Shown here: positions 32,909-40,769 of the stretch, piece by piece
How the letters are laid out: each line of letters starts with the position of its first letter
How positions within the stretch are numbered: the first letter of the stretch is position 1
Assembly (NCBI GenBank): GCA_012729455.1
Contig: JAAYDC010000028.1
Coordinates: forward strand, 1 to 41,262
Direction of reading: 5' to 3'
DNA length: 41,262 nt
From: Chloroflexota bacterium
Lineage (GTDB): Bacteria > Chloroflexota > Anaerolineae > UBA1429
The notes under the pieces: model-generated
Seen by the model: only the letters and a program-made list of their open reading frames with translations
Database searches by the model: none
What the model was told of the DNA's origin: nothing
Program-made: the position numbers and the translations under genes

Positions 32909-33685
32909 CTAGATCCTGCGGCCGCCGGTGATGTTGAGCTCGGCACCGATCACGTGGCTGGCCTCGTCCGAAGCCAGATACAATACCCCGTTGGCGATAT
33001 CCTCGACGCGCTCGAGCTCTCCCAGCGGCGATTTGGCGGCGGCATCCGCCAGAAAGGCCACGCCGTTGCCATAAGTCTCGGTCTTTAAGGCGATCTCGCC
33101 GGGGGTCGCCACCCAGCCGACGGTAACCCAGTTGACGCGCACCTTGTCCGGCGCATAGGCCTTGGCCAGCGTGCGGGTGAGCGTCAGCAGGGCGCCCTTG
33201 GAGCACGAATAGGCCAGCCGATGGGTAGAGCCCAGATAGGCCATGCCGGTGCCGATGTTGATGATCGCACCGCCGCCCTGCGCGCGCATCAGCGGGATGG
33301 CCTCGCGGCAGCACAAAAAGGCGCCTCGCACGTTGACATCAAAGACCTCGTCCCACAGTTCGCACCCCACCTGCAGATCCGGCTCCTGGGGCGTGATGGC
33401 GGCGTTGTTGACCAGGATGTCGATGCGCCCAAAGTGCGCCTGGGTGCCATGGATCAGCGCCACGCAGTCGGCCTCGCGCGAGACGTCGGCCGGTATGGCC
33501 AGGGCACGCGCACCCGTCGCGGCGATCTCATCCGCCACTAGCCGGCAGCGTTCGGCGCGGCGCCCCGAGATCACCACGGCGGCGCCTTCTTCGGCTAGGC
33601 GGCGGGCGATGCCCTCGCCCATCCCGCCCGACGAACCCGTGATGACCGCCACTTTGCCGGCAACCCGGCCGCAGCCGGCCATCAT
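32909..33685 (-). CDS. SDR family oxidoreductase
   Basis: The protein has 258 residues from ATG 33685, which overlaps the stop of the VOC gene (ATGA). It is a classical SDR: TGSSGGMG (16-23) binds NAD(P), DVS at about 67-69, NNAA (93-96), N118, and Y159-x3-K163 (YSCSK). The usual catalytic Ser 13 residues before the Tyr is Thr146 here. The C-terminus ITGGRRI is typical. It should reduce or oxidise a small alcohol or sugar; the operon with a sugar isomerase and CBM9-like protein favours a sugar-derived substrate. It is the last gene of the operon. Confidence 0.9.
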   Translation of the reverse strand: MMAGCGRVAGKVAVITGSSGGMGEGIARRLAEEGAAVVISGRRAERCRLVADEIAATGARALAIPADVSREADCVALIHGTQAHFGRIDILVNNAAITPQEPDLQVGCELWDEVFDVNVRGAFLCCREAIPLMRAQGGGAIINIGTGMAYLGSTHRLAYSCSKGALLTLTRTLAKAYAPDKVRVNWVTVGWVATPGEIALKTETYGNGVAFLADAAAKSPLGELERVEDIANGVLYLASDEASHVIGAELNITGGRRI

Positions 33686-34068
33686 GCCGCCCCCACGGGG
33701 GTCATGACCATAAAGCCGTTGCCGTCCGGGTCATACACCATAAACCACACCCCGAAAAAGTCGTCGCGGAGCTCTTCCACCCGGGCCCCGCGTGCGCTCA
33801 GGCGCGCGTGTTCGGCGTGCGCGTCGGGGCAGCGCAGGATCAGGTCGGGCGCGGGCGTGGACCGGCCCGGCATGGCCTCGTTGATCATGCTGATCTCCAG
33901 CAGGCTCAGGCTGGTCTGGGCGCCCTCGGGAGCCACCTCCAGCCAGGTGCGGCACTCATCCAGCGGGCCCTCGCGCAGCACCTTCCAGCCCATCACATCC
34001 AGCCAGAAACTACGCGCCTCGGCCTGCGAACGCACGTAGAGGTTCACCATCATGATCTGGTCGGTCAT
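33682..34068 (-). CDS. VOC (glyoxalase/dioxygenase superfamily) protein
   Basis: The protein has 128 residues from ATG 34068 behind GAGGAACAGAG. It shows the beta-alpha-beta-beta-beta modules of the VOC fold: MVNLYVRSQAEARSFWLDVMG with KVLREG, LILRCPDAHAEHARLSARGA and FGVWFMVYDPDGNGFMVMTP. The metal-ligand positions are not complete (few His), so it may be a binding or resistance protein rather than an enzyme. Its start overlaps the stop of the 53-residue ORF, and its stop overlaps the SDR start, which ties the three genes together. Confidence 0.88.
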   Translation of the reverse strand: MTDQIMMVNLYVRSQAEARSFWLDVMGWKVLREGPLDECRTWLEVAPEGAQTSLSLLEISMINEAMPGRSTPAPDLILRCPDAHAEHARLSARGARVEELRDDFFGVWFMVYDPDGNGFMVMTPVGAA

Positions 34069-34226
34069 CTCTGTTCCTCGCTTGGAGTTATCGCCATAAA
34101 GCGGCGGCCGTCAGCGCCCATCGACCCGTTACCGCTCAGCTCAGGGCCGATCTGGCCGATGCAGGACTTGACCGCCTCGACTTGCGGGCTGACAAACAGG
34201 CGGTTGGTATCGACGCCGCTCATCAT
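34065..34226 (-). CDS. Small coupled protein of unknown function (53 aa)
   Basis: The frame from ATG 34226 to TGA 34065 overlaps the VOC start codon as ATGA. It reads MMSGVDTNRLFVSPQVEAVK, SCIGQIGPELSGNGSMGADG and RRFMAITPSEEQR. Codon use looks coding and the tight overlap supports translation. The frame remains open upstream (RVSVPGAA before the ATG), so it could be the tail of a longer gene lost by deletion. I do not recognise the family. The Shine-Dalgarno is weak. Confidence 0.5.
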   Translation of the reverse strand: MMSGVDTNRLFVSPQVEAVKSCIGQIGPELSGNGSMGADGRRFMAITPSEEQR

Positions 34227-34320
34227 GGCAGCACCTGGAACACTGACACGGCCATAATAACACGCCCGAAGCCGTCCGACAATCTGACGAACGATATTGA
34301 AAATGCGTCGAATAAGGCGT

Positions 34321-35145
34321 TTAGCGCGGCGCGAGATCCTCGACGTAACGGGCGTCCATGCGGATGCGCGAAAAGCGCTCGGGACGGTGCGAATCCATCA
34401 CCCCGTGCGAGGTGAGCGCCCAGCCGGCCTGCCCGGGCACCTGCACGCCCGACATGAAATAGTTCTCAAACCGCGCCAGCATGATCGGCCAGATGTCGCC
34501 GTCGTTGGGGGGCAGGGCGCGCCCATTGGCCAGCCAGGTCATCCCCGCCCACGGGAATTTCAGCTCGGCGCACCAGCCTTTGGAGAGCGTCTTGCGGTCG
34601 TTGAGGGTGCCGTCGACGTGTACGGCAGTTTCGAGGCCGGGGAAATCCCAGTCGAGGAACGCCCAGCGCACCCCGCGCGGGTGCGATCCGCGCCAAAAGG
34701 TCGGGCCGGAGCGGTCGTCGTTGCCGCCAAAGCTCACCGCCTTGCGCGCCGTCAGGTCAAATTCGGGCACATCAAAGCGCGAGCCGCGCCGGTAAGCATC
34801 CTGCCAGATGAAAAAGACCTCATAGATGGTGTTGAGCGCGTTGAGCTCGAACTCATAGTAGCAGTCGCCACCATCGAAAAACACCTCGATGTCGTTCTCG
34901 CGGCAGACCATGTCGTCGCGCTCGGTTAGCGTGGCGTAGGGAAAGGGCTCCTCCAGCCAAAAGCCGATGTAGAGGGCTGTGTCGTCCCACAAAACGGCGG
35001 CGGTGGTATCGAAAAGGGCCAGATCGCCGTTGGCCAGGTCGACAAAGCGCGGCGTGCGCGGCGCGAGTGCCCAGGCGCGCTCGTCGAGGCGCCCGTCGAT
35101 GGTGATGGGGCTGCGGGTGCGGTAGGCGGTGTAATCGGCTTGCAT
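34321..35145 (-). CDS. CBM9-like protein
   Basis: The protein has 274 residues from ATG 35145 behind TGGAGG. It has the CBM9-like pattern: ITIDGRLDERAWALAP at the start (I-D-G-x-x-D-E-x-x-W), DLALFDTTAAVLWDDTALYIGFWLEEP, ENDIEVFFDGG (the N-D-x-x-E-x-F-x-D motif), YYEFELNALNTIYE and WCAELKFPWAGM. It has no signal peptide, so it is not a secreted module in this form. Such stand-alone cytoplasmic proteins occur beside sugar catabolism genes. It follows the sugar isomerase gene by 18 bp on the same strand. Confidence 0.85.
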   Translation of the reverse strand: MQADYTAYRTRSPITIDGRLDERAWALAPRTPRFVDLANGDLALFDTTAAVLWDDTALYIGFWLEEPFPYATLTERDDMVCRENDIEVFFDGGDCYYEFELNALNTIYEVFFIWQDAYRRGSRFDVPEFDLTARKAVSFGGNDDRSGPTFWRGSHPRGVRWAFLDWDFPGLETAVHVDGTLNDRKTLSKGWCAELKFPWAGMTWLANGRALPPNDGDIWPIMLARFENYFMSGVQVPGQAGWALTSHGVMDSHRPERFSRIRMDARYVEDLAPR

Positions 35146-35163
35146 GGGACCTCCAGAGGGGTA

Positions 35164-35997
35164 TCAGGCCTGGTTTTCAGAGATCCAGCCGGCCACCAGA
35201 TCGCGCGCCTCCGCCAGATGGGCGCTCAGGGCGGCATCCGGCAGGGTGAGCAGGTCAACGCCAGGGGGCACAGGGCTGGCCTCGATCGTCACCACCAGGT
35301 TGGGGCTGGCCAGCTGCCCGAGCAGGCCCTTCAGGTCGAGCTCGCCGTAGCCCAGGAAAGAGTGCGGCGCGCCCGGCGTATAGTCCGAGAGGTGCACCGA
35401 GCGGATGCGTCCGCCCAGGATCTCGGCAGCATCATTCAGTGCTATGCCCATCTGGGCATAGTGCGAGGTATCCAGCGTTATGCCCAGTCCGTGCACGGCG
35501 GTGAAATCCGCCAGTTGTTCCGGCAGAGTGAGCGGCACCGCAAAGCCCTCAAAGGGCGGGGTGTTCTCGATCGTCACCTGCGCGCCGCCGGCTTCCAGCG
35601 CGTGCGCCGCCATGGCGACCTCGCCGGCGATGGCATCCCACCAGCCGGGCGGCTGCTCGCCGCGCACGTGCGGAGTGTGCAGCACGATGTAGGCCGGCGC
35701 ATAGCCCAGCGCGTCCAGCAGGGGGGCGAGGGACGGGTTGATGTAGCCGTCGATGCGGTCGGGGCGATCCAGCACCCCGCCGCCATCGTGCACGCATGCC
35801 AGTTGGATGCCGGCTGTGTTCAGGGCGCTGGCGATGGCGCGCGGCGAGTAGCCCTCGAGGTGCTGAGCCATGGCCCAGTCGCCCCCGCGCCAGTAGAGCG
35901 CCATCTCGGCCTCCTGCATGCCGGCGCCGGCAATCACCGACAGGGCGCGCTCAAAGGGCAGTTGATAATAATTGGCAGTGGCTGCCACAATAAACAT
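35164..35997 (-). CDS. Sugar phosphate isomerase/epimerase (xylose isomerase-like TIM barrel)
   Basis: The protein has 277 residues from ATG 35997 behind CAAGGAG. TIM-barrel strands of the AP-endonuclease-2 / IolE-like family can be followed: GAGMQEAEMALYWRGGD, GIQLACVHDGGG, YIVLHTPHVRG, QVTIENTPPFEG, GITLDTSHYAQMG, IRSVHLSDYTPG and LVVTIEASP. The acidic and His residues (E in ENTP, D and H in LDTSH, H and D in HLSD, E in IEAS) form the usual divalent-metal site. It should isomerise or epimerise a keto sugar or inositol derivative. It is the first gene of the operon down to the SDR. Confidence 0.9.
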   Translation of the reverse strand: MFIVAATANYYQLPFERALSVIAGAGMQEAEMALYWRGGDWAMAQHLEGYSPRAIASALNTAGIQLACVHDGGGVLDRPDRIDGYINPSLAPLLDALGYAPAYIVLHTPHVRGEQPPGWWDAIAGEVAMAAHALEAGGAQVTIENTPPFEGFAVPLTLPEQLADFTAVHGLGITLDTSHYAQMGIALNDAAEILGGRIRSVHLSDYTPGAPHSFLGYGELDLKGLLGQLASPNLVVTIEASPVPPGVDLLTLPDAALSAHLAEARDLVAGWISENQA

Positions 35998-36117
35998 CGG
36001 TTGTTCTCCTTGAGGCAGGAGTATAACACGGAGCGCGCCGGCGGCGAAACGGGGCCGCTTGACCGGTGTTCTGCGGGTGGCTTTCGCGTTCGGCGACCCA
36101 GCACAGCGTGGTGCAGG

Positions 36118-36891
36118 TCACTTCCTACGGCCAGGTGGTCTCGGGGATGCCGATGAACGGCCACTTGAGCAGCTGTGACCTCGGGCGTTCAGTGGCGGGT
36201 GACCGGCAGCCGCCAGCGTACCTTCCAGGGTTTTATCAGCGTGCTGTTGGCATAATAGGGATTCTTGTATATCCACGGGTACTTTCGCCATAAAGCGGTC
36301 GAGGTCGGCCGGCTGCATGGCATAGATCGAGTTAAACACCATTGTCATGATGGCAAAACCGTCCTTGAAAGTATGATTCATGGCTTCTATCATGAGACCT
36401 TTGTCATCCCAGAATGCCAATATGACGGCGAGTCCGTCTGGGCCAGGATAATAGGTCAGGTAGCGGTCGGGCAGGCCATAATACCAAAAGATATTGAGCG
36501 GCCGGAAGACGCCGCTGAAACGCATCGCCAGCACGGTGCCATCCGCCAGCAGTAACTCACCAGAGGAAATCGACTTGCCATCCTTATCGCTCCACGAGAT
36601 GCGGGTCCAGTCATCCTCGGTGAATGCCTCGTCCAAATCCGCGGTAACATGCGGCAAGCGGTTCACCAGGTCGACAGCTTCATCGACATCCGCCACAAGG
36701 GTTTGGCCGGGGATGATGCCGTAAAAGCAGGGCACCGCGCAGGGGTTGCGCTCCACAAACGTGATATCGGTTACCCAGCAGCGTCCCGCGGTGAGCGAGC
36801 AATACAGCCAGATCAGAAAGACCGGCCTTACCACGCCAACGACGAGCAAGCCGCAGCCCAGACAAGTAAAGCCTCTTTTCCTGATCTCCAT
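36118..36891 (-). CDS. Membrane-anchored PCxxGIIPGxT protein, paralogue A (frameshifted end)
   Basis: The reading frame has 257 residues from ATG 36891, with AAGGAG upstream. It has an N-terminal transmembrane segment (CLGCGLLVVGVVRPVFLIWL), then NPCAVPCFYGIIPGQT and VDEAVDLVNRLPHV, which match NPYAPPCWFGIIPGET in the next gene. The family seems lineage-specific; the function is unknown. The end of this frame (from about CQQHADKTLEG) looks wrong. A +1 shift near 36279-36285 gives YPWIYKNPYYANSTLIKPW and then KVRWRLPVTRH and TGA at 36189, which aligns with the tail of paralogue B. I treat the product as frameshifted; a sequencing error is the other option. Confidence 0.65.
   Translation of the reverse strand: MEIRKRGFTCLGCGLLVVGVVRPVFLIWLYCSLTAGRCWVTDITFVERNPCAVPCFYGIIPGQTLVADVDEAVDLVNRLPHVTADLDEAFTEDDWTRISWSDKDGKSISSGELLLADGTVLAMRFSGVFRPLNIFWYYGLPDRYLTYYPGPDGLAVILAFWDDKGLMIEAMNHTFKDGFAIMTMVFNSIYAMQPADLDRFMAKVPVDIQESLLCQQHADKTLEGTLAAAGHPPLNARGHSCSSGRSSASPRPPGRRK
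36189..36285 (-). pseudogene. True C-terminus of paralogue A in the shifted frame
   Basis: Read one base off the ORF, this stretch encodes YPWIYKNPYYANSTLIKPWK then VRWRLPVTRH and a stop. The STLIKPWK...PV segment matches DALVQPWK...PV at the end of paralogue B. Confidence 0.55.
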
Positions 36892-36909
36892 ACAGAGCGT
36901 CTCCTTGCT

Positions 36910-36993
36910 CTAATACGCCGGAGCGGGCGTGAGCTTGCCCAACACCGGATAGGTGCCGTAGCCCTTCCACGGCTGCACCAGCGCATCGCCGGG
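36910..36993 (-). pseudogene. C-terminal segment of paralogue B beyond an in-frame amber codon
   Basis: In the same frame as paralogue B, after its TAG (36994-36996), the sequence continues with PGDALVQPWKGYGTYPVLGK and LTPAPAY to a TAG at 36910-36912. The first TAG aligns with a Tyr in the restored tail of paralogue A. Confidence 0.55.
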
Positions 36994-37647
36994 CTATGCG
37001 GGATCCTCGAGCAATCCGCTGGTGCTGGCCGCCAGACGCGCGAGGCAGGCATCTAGCGTGTGGAACGAGACAGAACTGCAAACCGAGCTGCACGTCAGGA
37101 TCCCAGCCGCGCCGCGCTGGCGAAACCAGATTTCGATGGACAGGCTGCGGTCGTCGTACAGCAGATCGCCATACATCGCATCGCGCCCATAGGTATGATG
37201 CCAGAAATCAATCGATACCGCATCGGGTTCGCCGTAAATGCGGATGATCTCTTCCAGGCGATAGCGCCCCGACACATCCAACTGTGTGATGCGCTCGGAA
37301 TCATCGAAATAGCAGCTGATGTACAGCTCATCCGCCGTTTGCGCCTCTACCATCCGGATATCGAACTCGTTAATGGTGTGGATCGTGCCGGTGAGCACGC
37401 CGGGGATCTCGGCGAGGCGCTTTAAGACCTCTTTGCGGGTCGTCTCGCCGGGGATGATGCCGAACCAGCATGGCGGGGCGTACGGATTGGCGGCCAGCAG
37501 AGCCGGGTCGTCAAAGGGGGGAGGGAACAACCACTGCCAGTCCAACGGCTTGCAGGCGAGCATCGTCAGCACGATAACGGCCAAGGCGATCCTGTATCCG
37601 GCGCGGGCCTTGTGCGGCGGCACGGCGTCAGGCGTGTGGGTGGGCAT
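36994..37647 (-). CDS. PCxxGIIPGxT lipoprotein-like protein, paralogue B (in-frame stop)
   Basis: The product has 217 residues from ATG 37647 behind AGGAG. The N-terminal hydrophobic segment IALAVIVLTMLAC is followed by Cys32 and could be a lipobox. NPYAPPCWFGIIPGETTRKEVLKRLAEIPG is the shared family block, followed by beta strands (DELYISCYFDDSERITQLDVSG, DLLYDDRSLSIEIWF). The function is unknown; a surface-exposed, secreted-side protein is inferred. The frame ends ...SGLLEDPA-TAG but goes on in frame to 36910, with the TAG at the position of Tyr in paralogue A. Thus it is probably interrupted. Confidence 0.65.
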   Translation of the reverse strand: MPTHTPDAVPPHKARAGYRIALAVIVLTMLACKPLDWQWLFPPPFDDPALLAANPYAPPCWFGIIPGETTRKEVLKRLAEIPGVLTGTIHTINEFDIRMVEAQTADELYISCYFDDSERITQLDVSGRYRLEEIIRIYGEPDAVSIDFWHHTYGRDAMYGDLLYDDRSLSIEIWFRQRGAAGILTCSSVCSSVSFHTLDACLARLAASTSGLLEDPA

Positions 37648-37825
37648 CTCACAACTCCTGGCTGCCAGCTGCTCCTATCATAACACATTATTTCGTATGC
37701 TGTATGTTAAAGCTTTCGTTCCGGATAGGCCGGCGAGAAGAGCAGAAACTAAAAGGGCATTATCCCGACTGCAAACAGCTCTGAATTATGAGATCAGCAA
37801 ATGAAGCGGCAAGGTCATTTCGCAG

Positions 37826-38746
37826 CTATTCAATCGCTCCGAGCTTTTTCAGTTCAATATATACGCCCTCTTCGATACTCTTGAAATCTTTTGGCGCAAG
37901 CCCTGTAGCTTTTAAGACTTTGGAGTTATCAATTCTTCTGTCATAGGCTCTATCATAACACCAACTCCATACACCTGGCGGATAATGTACAGGAACCCAT
38001 TCAAATTTAACATTCAATAACCTTGTATAAATATCAGCCACATCACCCCAGGTGATATTCTGAGCCGAAGAGATTGTATACGCCTCGCCAATACAGTGTT
38101 CTTTGAACAAAAGGTTGGCAATCAGCTTGCCGGAATTGCCTGCCCAATCAAGACCTGCTGTAAGATGCCTGGCTTCGATGGGAAGCTGCACAGCTTTCCC
38201 TTCCTTGGCACGCTCAATAACAGTGTGTCCTGATACCATGTTGATATCCAGTCTTTTATCAGAAAACGAAATAACCGGACGAACAACGGTCCAGTTTTTG
38301 GGATACGGGTTGTTGGAGAGGAACCTTTCCGCGCGGGATTTAGCTAATGCATAAGTTTCCTGTTCATGAAACGCGGGATTATCCTTTATGACATCAATCA
38401 GCTGAGGCGCGCTCTCTGTAATAGGATGCTGTAAATCTGCATAAACACGATACGAAGACAGGAATATCAAATGTTCTGTGCTTTGTGAAAGCAATTTGTG
38501 ATAAGGTATATAGTCCTCGTAATTGGGGTAGTGAATGAAATTCACGATTCCGTCGTAACGGTTTTCCTGGAATAACTGGTCCAAATACTCTACGGTTGCA
38601 TTGGCTTTATAAAATTGCAGTTTTTCGTTATCAGATACCTTATCCTCAAGACAAATGACGTCGACGCTATGGCCAAGTCTCAAGAGTTCTTCAGCAGTAT
38701 AGGTACCCAAAGTACCGCCGCCCGCAATGAGCAACGCATGTTTCAT
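37826..38746 (-). CDS. NAD-dependent epimerase/dehydratase family protein
   Basis: The protein has 306 residues from ATG 38746, chosen over an upstream start because AAGGTG precedes it and the MDR stop is only five bases before. It is an extended SDR: GGGTLG (9-14) in MKHALLIAGGGTLGTYTAEE, LSSYRVYAD, and Y-A-L-A-K (catalytic YxxxK). The C-terminal part (YTISSAQNITWGDVADIYTR) is the substrate domain of nucleotide-sugar epimerase relatives. It is AT-rich compared with most of the window. It is the last gene of a three-gene sugar-oxidoreductase operon. Confidence 0.9.
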   Translation of the reverse strand: MKHALLIAGGGTLGTYTAEELLRLGHSVDVICLEDKVSDNEKLQFYKANATVEYLDQLFQENRYDGIVNFIHYPNYEDYIPYHKLLSQSTEHLIFLSSYRVYADLQHPITESAPQLIDVIKDNPAFHEQETYALAKSRAERFLSNNPYPKNWTVVRPVISFSDKRLDINMVSGHTVIERAKEGKAVQLPIEARHLTAGLDWAGNSGKLIANLLFKEHCIGEAYTISSAQNITWGDVADIYTRLLNVKFEWVPVHYPPGVWSWCYDRAYDRRIDNSKVLKATGLAPKDFKSIEEGVYIELKKLGAIE

Positions 38747-38751
38747 GTTGT

Positions 38752-39768
38752 TTACACCTTGTCCCAATCAAATAACACGCCAATCGGAAAGTTTCTGTCA
38801 TTTGCAAGTCTGGTGTATACCTCACCCGCTTCGCTGGGTGAGTAAACTGCAGAGATCATATCCTTGAAATTCAATCGTTTTCCCTTGATAAGGTTGAGAA
38901 CGGCTTTCAAGTCATCCCTGTCGGTCCAAAGGCCAGCAGATGATTCCGTTTTCGGCCGTGCCATAGTATGTGCGCCTATCAGGGATACTCCGGGTCCATG
39001 AACCTTGCCGTAATAATCAATCTCGAATTTTGAGCTTCTGGTGCAGCCCAAAAGCGCAACTCGACCCATTTTCTGCATACAATCAAGTGCCTGGATTAAG
39101 CCTGCTCCAAGCCCTGTTACCTCGATGCACACATTCACTCCGCCGTCAGTCAGTTTCTTAACCTGATCGGGGAAGCCACCATTTGTCGGATCAAACGCAA
39201 AGTCAGCCCCCATCTTTAACGCGAATTCGCGGCGTTCCCGCACGGGGTCAACAGCAATGATAGGGTATGCGCCCGCTATCCTTAATTCCTGAACGGCAAA
39301 AATGCCCAATATGCCAAGTCCCATCACCATCGCCGATTCGCCGATTTCAAGCTTTGCTTTTCTGATTGCAGCAAGCGGAAATGTAGAAATGAGTGCCATA
39401 GAGGCTTCTGCGGATGTTACTTCATCCGGGATTTTAATGACATTGTTTTTGCTTATGGTGATGTTCTTTTTGTGCAATCCCCAGAAAACAATGACTCTGT
39501 CGCCAACCTTGATGTCGTCGATACAGCTACCTGTATCGGTTACAACACCCGCCGCACTGTATCCCAGGGCTCTTGGAAAGACAGCTTCTTGGTCTTCAGA
39601 GCTGTTGGTACTGTTTCTCAATCCGATCAAGTTGGCTTTTTCAGTGCCTGCGCTTATTGCGGAATATTCCAGCCTTACGGTTACCTCGTTTTCTTGAGGG
39701 CACTGACACTCAGAGTCCAAAAGCTCCGCAACACCAGGCTTGGAAAATACGATCTGCTTTGTTTTCAT
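38752..39768 (-). CDS. Zinc-less MDR (alcohol dehydrogenase superfamily) protein
   Basis: The protein has 338 residues from ATG 39768, two bases after the stop of the Gfo/Idh/MocA gene. It has the GroES-like N-domain (VTVRLEYSAISAGTEKANL, GYSAAGVVTDTGSCIDDIKVGDRVIVF) and a Rossmann domain with GLGILGIFAVQELRIAGA and IAVDPVRERREFALKMGA. The catalytic zinc Cys of alcohol dehydrogenases (C-G-x-C-G-x-D) is replaced by S-A-I-S-A-G-T-E, a pattern of the bacterial sugar/inositol MDR group. It probably oxidises a sugar alcohol or keto-sugar intermediate with NAD(P). Confidence 0.88.
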   Translation of the reverse strand: MKTKQIVFSKPGVAELLDSECQCPQENEVTVRLEYSAISAGTEKANLIGLRNSTNSSEDQEAVFPRALGYSAAGVVTDTGSCIDDIKVGDRVIVFWGLHKKNITISKNNVIKIPDEVTSAEASMALISTFPLAAIRKAKLEIGESAMVMGLGILGIFAVQELRIAGAYPIIAVDPVRERREFALKMGADFAFDPTNGGFPDQVKKLTDGGVNVCIEVTGLGAGLIQALDCMQKMGRVALLGCTRSSKFEIDYYGKVHGPGVSLIGAHTMARPKTESSAGLWTDRDDLKAVLNLIKGKRLNFKDMISAVYSPSEAGEVYTRLANDRNFPIGVLFDWDKV

Positions 39769-39770
39769 GT

Positions 39771-40769
39771 TTATATTTTCACCCCACAGGCTTTTAATAT
39801 GGTCTTATATAGACCAAGCTCGTAATCATACGAATATGGATTTTCTCTGAGCCCTCTGACCATATACGCGAAATTCTTCATCATATCATTATAGCGGTCA
39901 TAGATATCTGTCTGTGATTCAATCAAAGGGGTATGCCAGTCTGCTAGATATGATTCTTTCATAACGGTATATTGTCCGCCTGCCGCGCCTACTTCCAACG
40001 GCTTTATTTCAATCGTTCCTTTTTCTCCGCAGATAACAAGCTGCCTTCTTAGAAAACCTCCACATTCACTGGCACAGGTTTTTGCAAACGATACACCGTT
40101 ACGATACCTGAATACGGCCATACCAAAATCCTTGGCTGATAATTCGTCAAAGCCTGTTGAACAGCTGAGCGGCAGGATTTCCAGTGGCTCTCCCTGAATT
40201 CGATAAATCAGATCGATCAAATGGCAGCCAAGGAAAAACATCATTCCGCCGGGGAAGGCTTCAAGCCAATCGCGCACTATAGCATTGTGTTTACAATTCA
40301 TATGAGCTTCAACAGAATAGATCTCACCAAGCTCCCCATTTTTAACCTTTTCAAGTGCTTCTTGAATTTTAGGGTTAAAGCGATACATATAACCTATTGA
40401 AAAGACCAGTTTTTTTGATTTTAAAATGTCTATCAGTCTCTCAAAGTCAGCGAGTTCTCTTCCGCCGGGTTTTTCCATATGCATATGTTTCCCGGCATTA
40501 GCTACCATGAGGGCATATTTTGTAAGATAAATTTCCTCTGTTTCTACTGTAACAGCTTCTATTTCCGGATCATTCAGTATTTGTTCAACGGACATCTCCG
40601 GATAACCTTCAAAAGCGCCCATCCTTTCCGGGAATTTCTCTCTTTCATTCTCCAGAAAAGCATACCCTGCCACCTCAAAGATATCCGGTTGTTTTAGTAA
40701 AGTCGTCCAGATATCATTGCCATGACTGTTTGTGCTTGTTCCAATTTGGGCAATTTTAATCTTTTTCAT
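39771..40769 (-). CDS. Gfo/Idh/MocA family oxidoreductase
   Basis: The protein has 332 residues from ATG 40769 behind AAGGAGAG. The N-terminal Rossmann fold begins KIKIAQIGTSTNSHGNDIW (dinucleotide site altered from G-x-G-x-x-G). The family motif EKPGG is at 99-103, followed by FSIGYMYRFNPKIQEALEKV, and GGMMFFLGCHLIDLIYRI carries the G-x-x-x-D/C-x-G-x-H-x-x-D pattern with H and D of the active site. It should oxidise a sugar or inositol with NAD(P). It is the first gene of the AT-rich operon with the MDR and epimerase genes. Confidence 0.9.
   Translation of the reverse strand: MKKIKIAQIGTSTNSHGNDIWTTLLKQPDIFEVAGYAFLENEREKFPERMGAFEGYPEMSVEQILNDPEIEAVTVETEEIYLTKYALMVANAGKHMHMEKPGGRELADFERLIDILKSKKLVFSIGYMYRFNPKIQEALEKVKNGELGEIYSVEAHMNCKHNAIVRDWLEAFPGGMMFFLGCHLIDLIYRIQGEPLEILPLSCSTGFDELSAKDFGMAVFRYRNGVSFAKTCASECGGFLRRQLVICGEKGTIEIKPLEVGAAGGQYTVMKESYLADWHTPLIESQTDIYDRYNDMMKNFAYMVRGLRENPYSYDYELGLYKTILKACGVKI

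Noticed and set aside
35140-36156. Plus-strand 338-codon open frame opposite the sugar isomerase
   Set aside because: Antisense shadow of a clear TIM-barrel gene with a good ribosome site.
36066-36293. Plus-strand 75-codon frame near 36.1 kb
   Set aside because: It overlaps the restored C-terminal tail of paralogue A on the other strand, which has a paralogue alignment in support; this frame has none.
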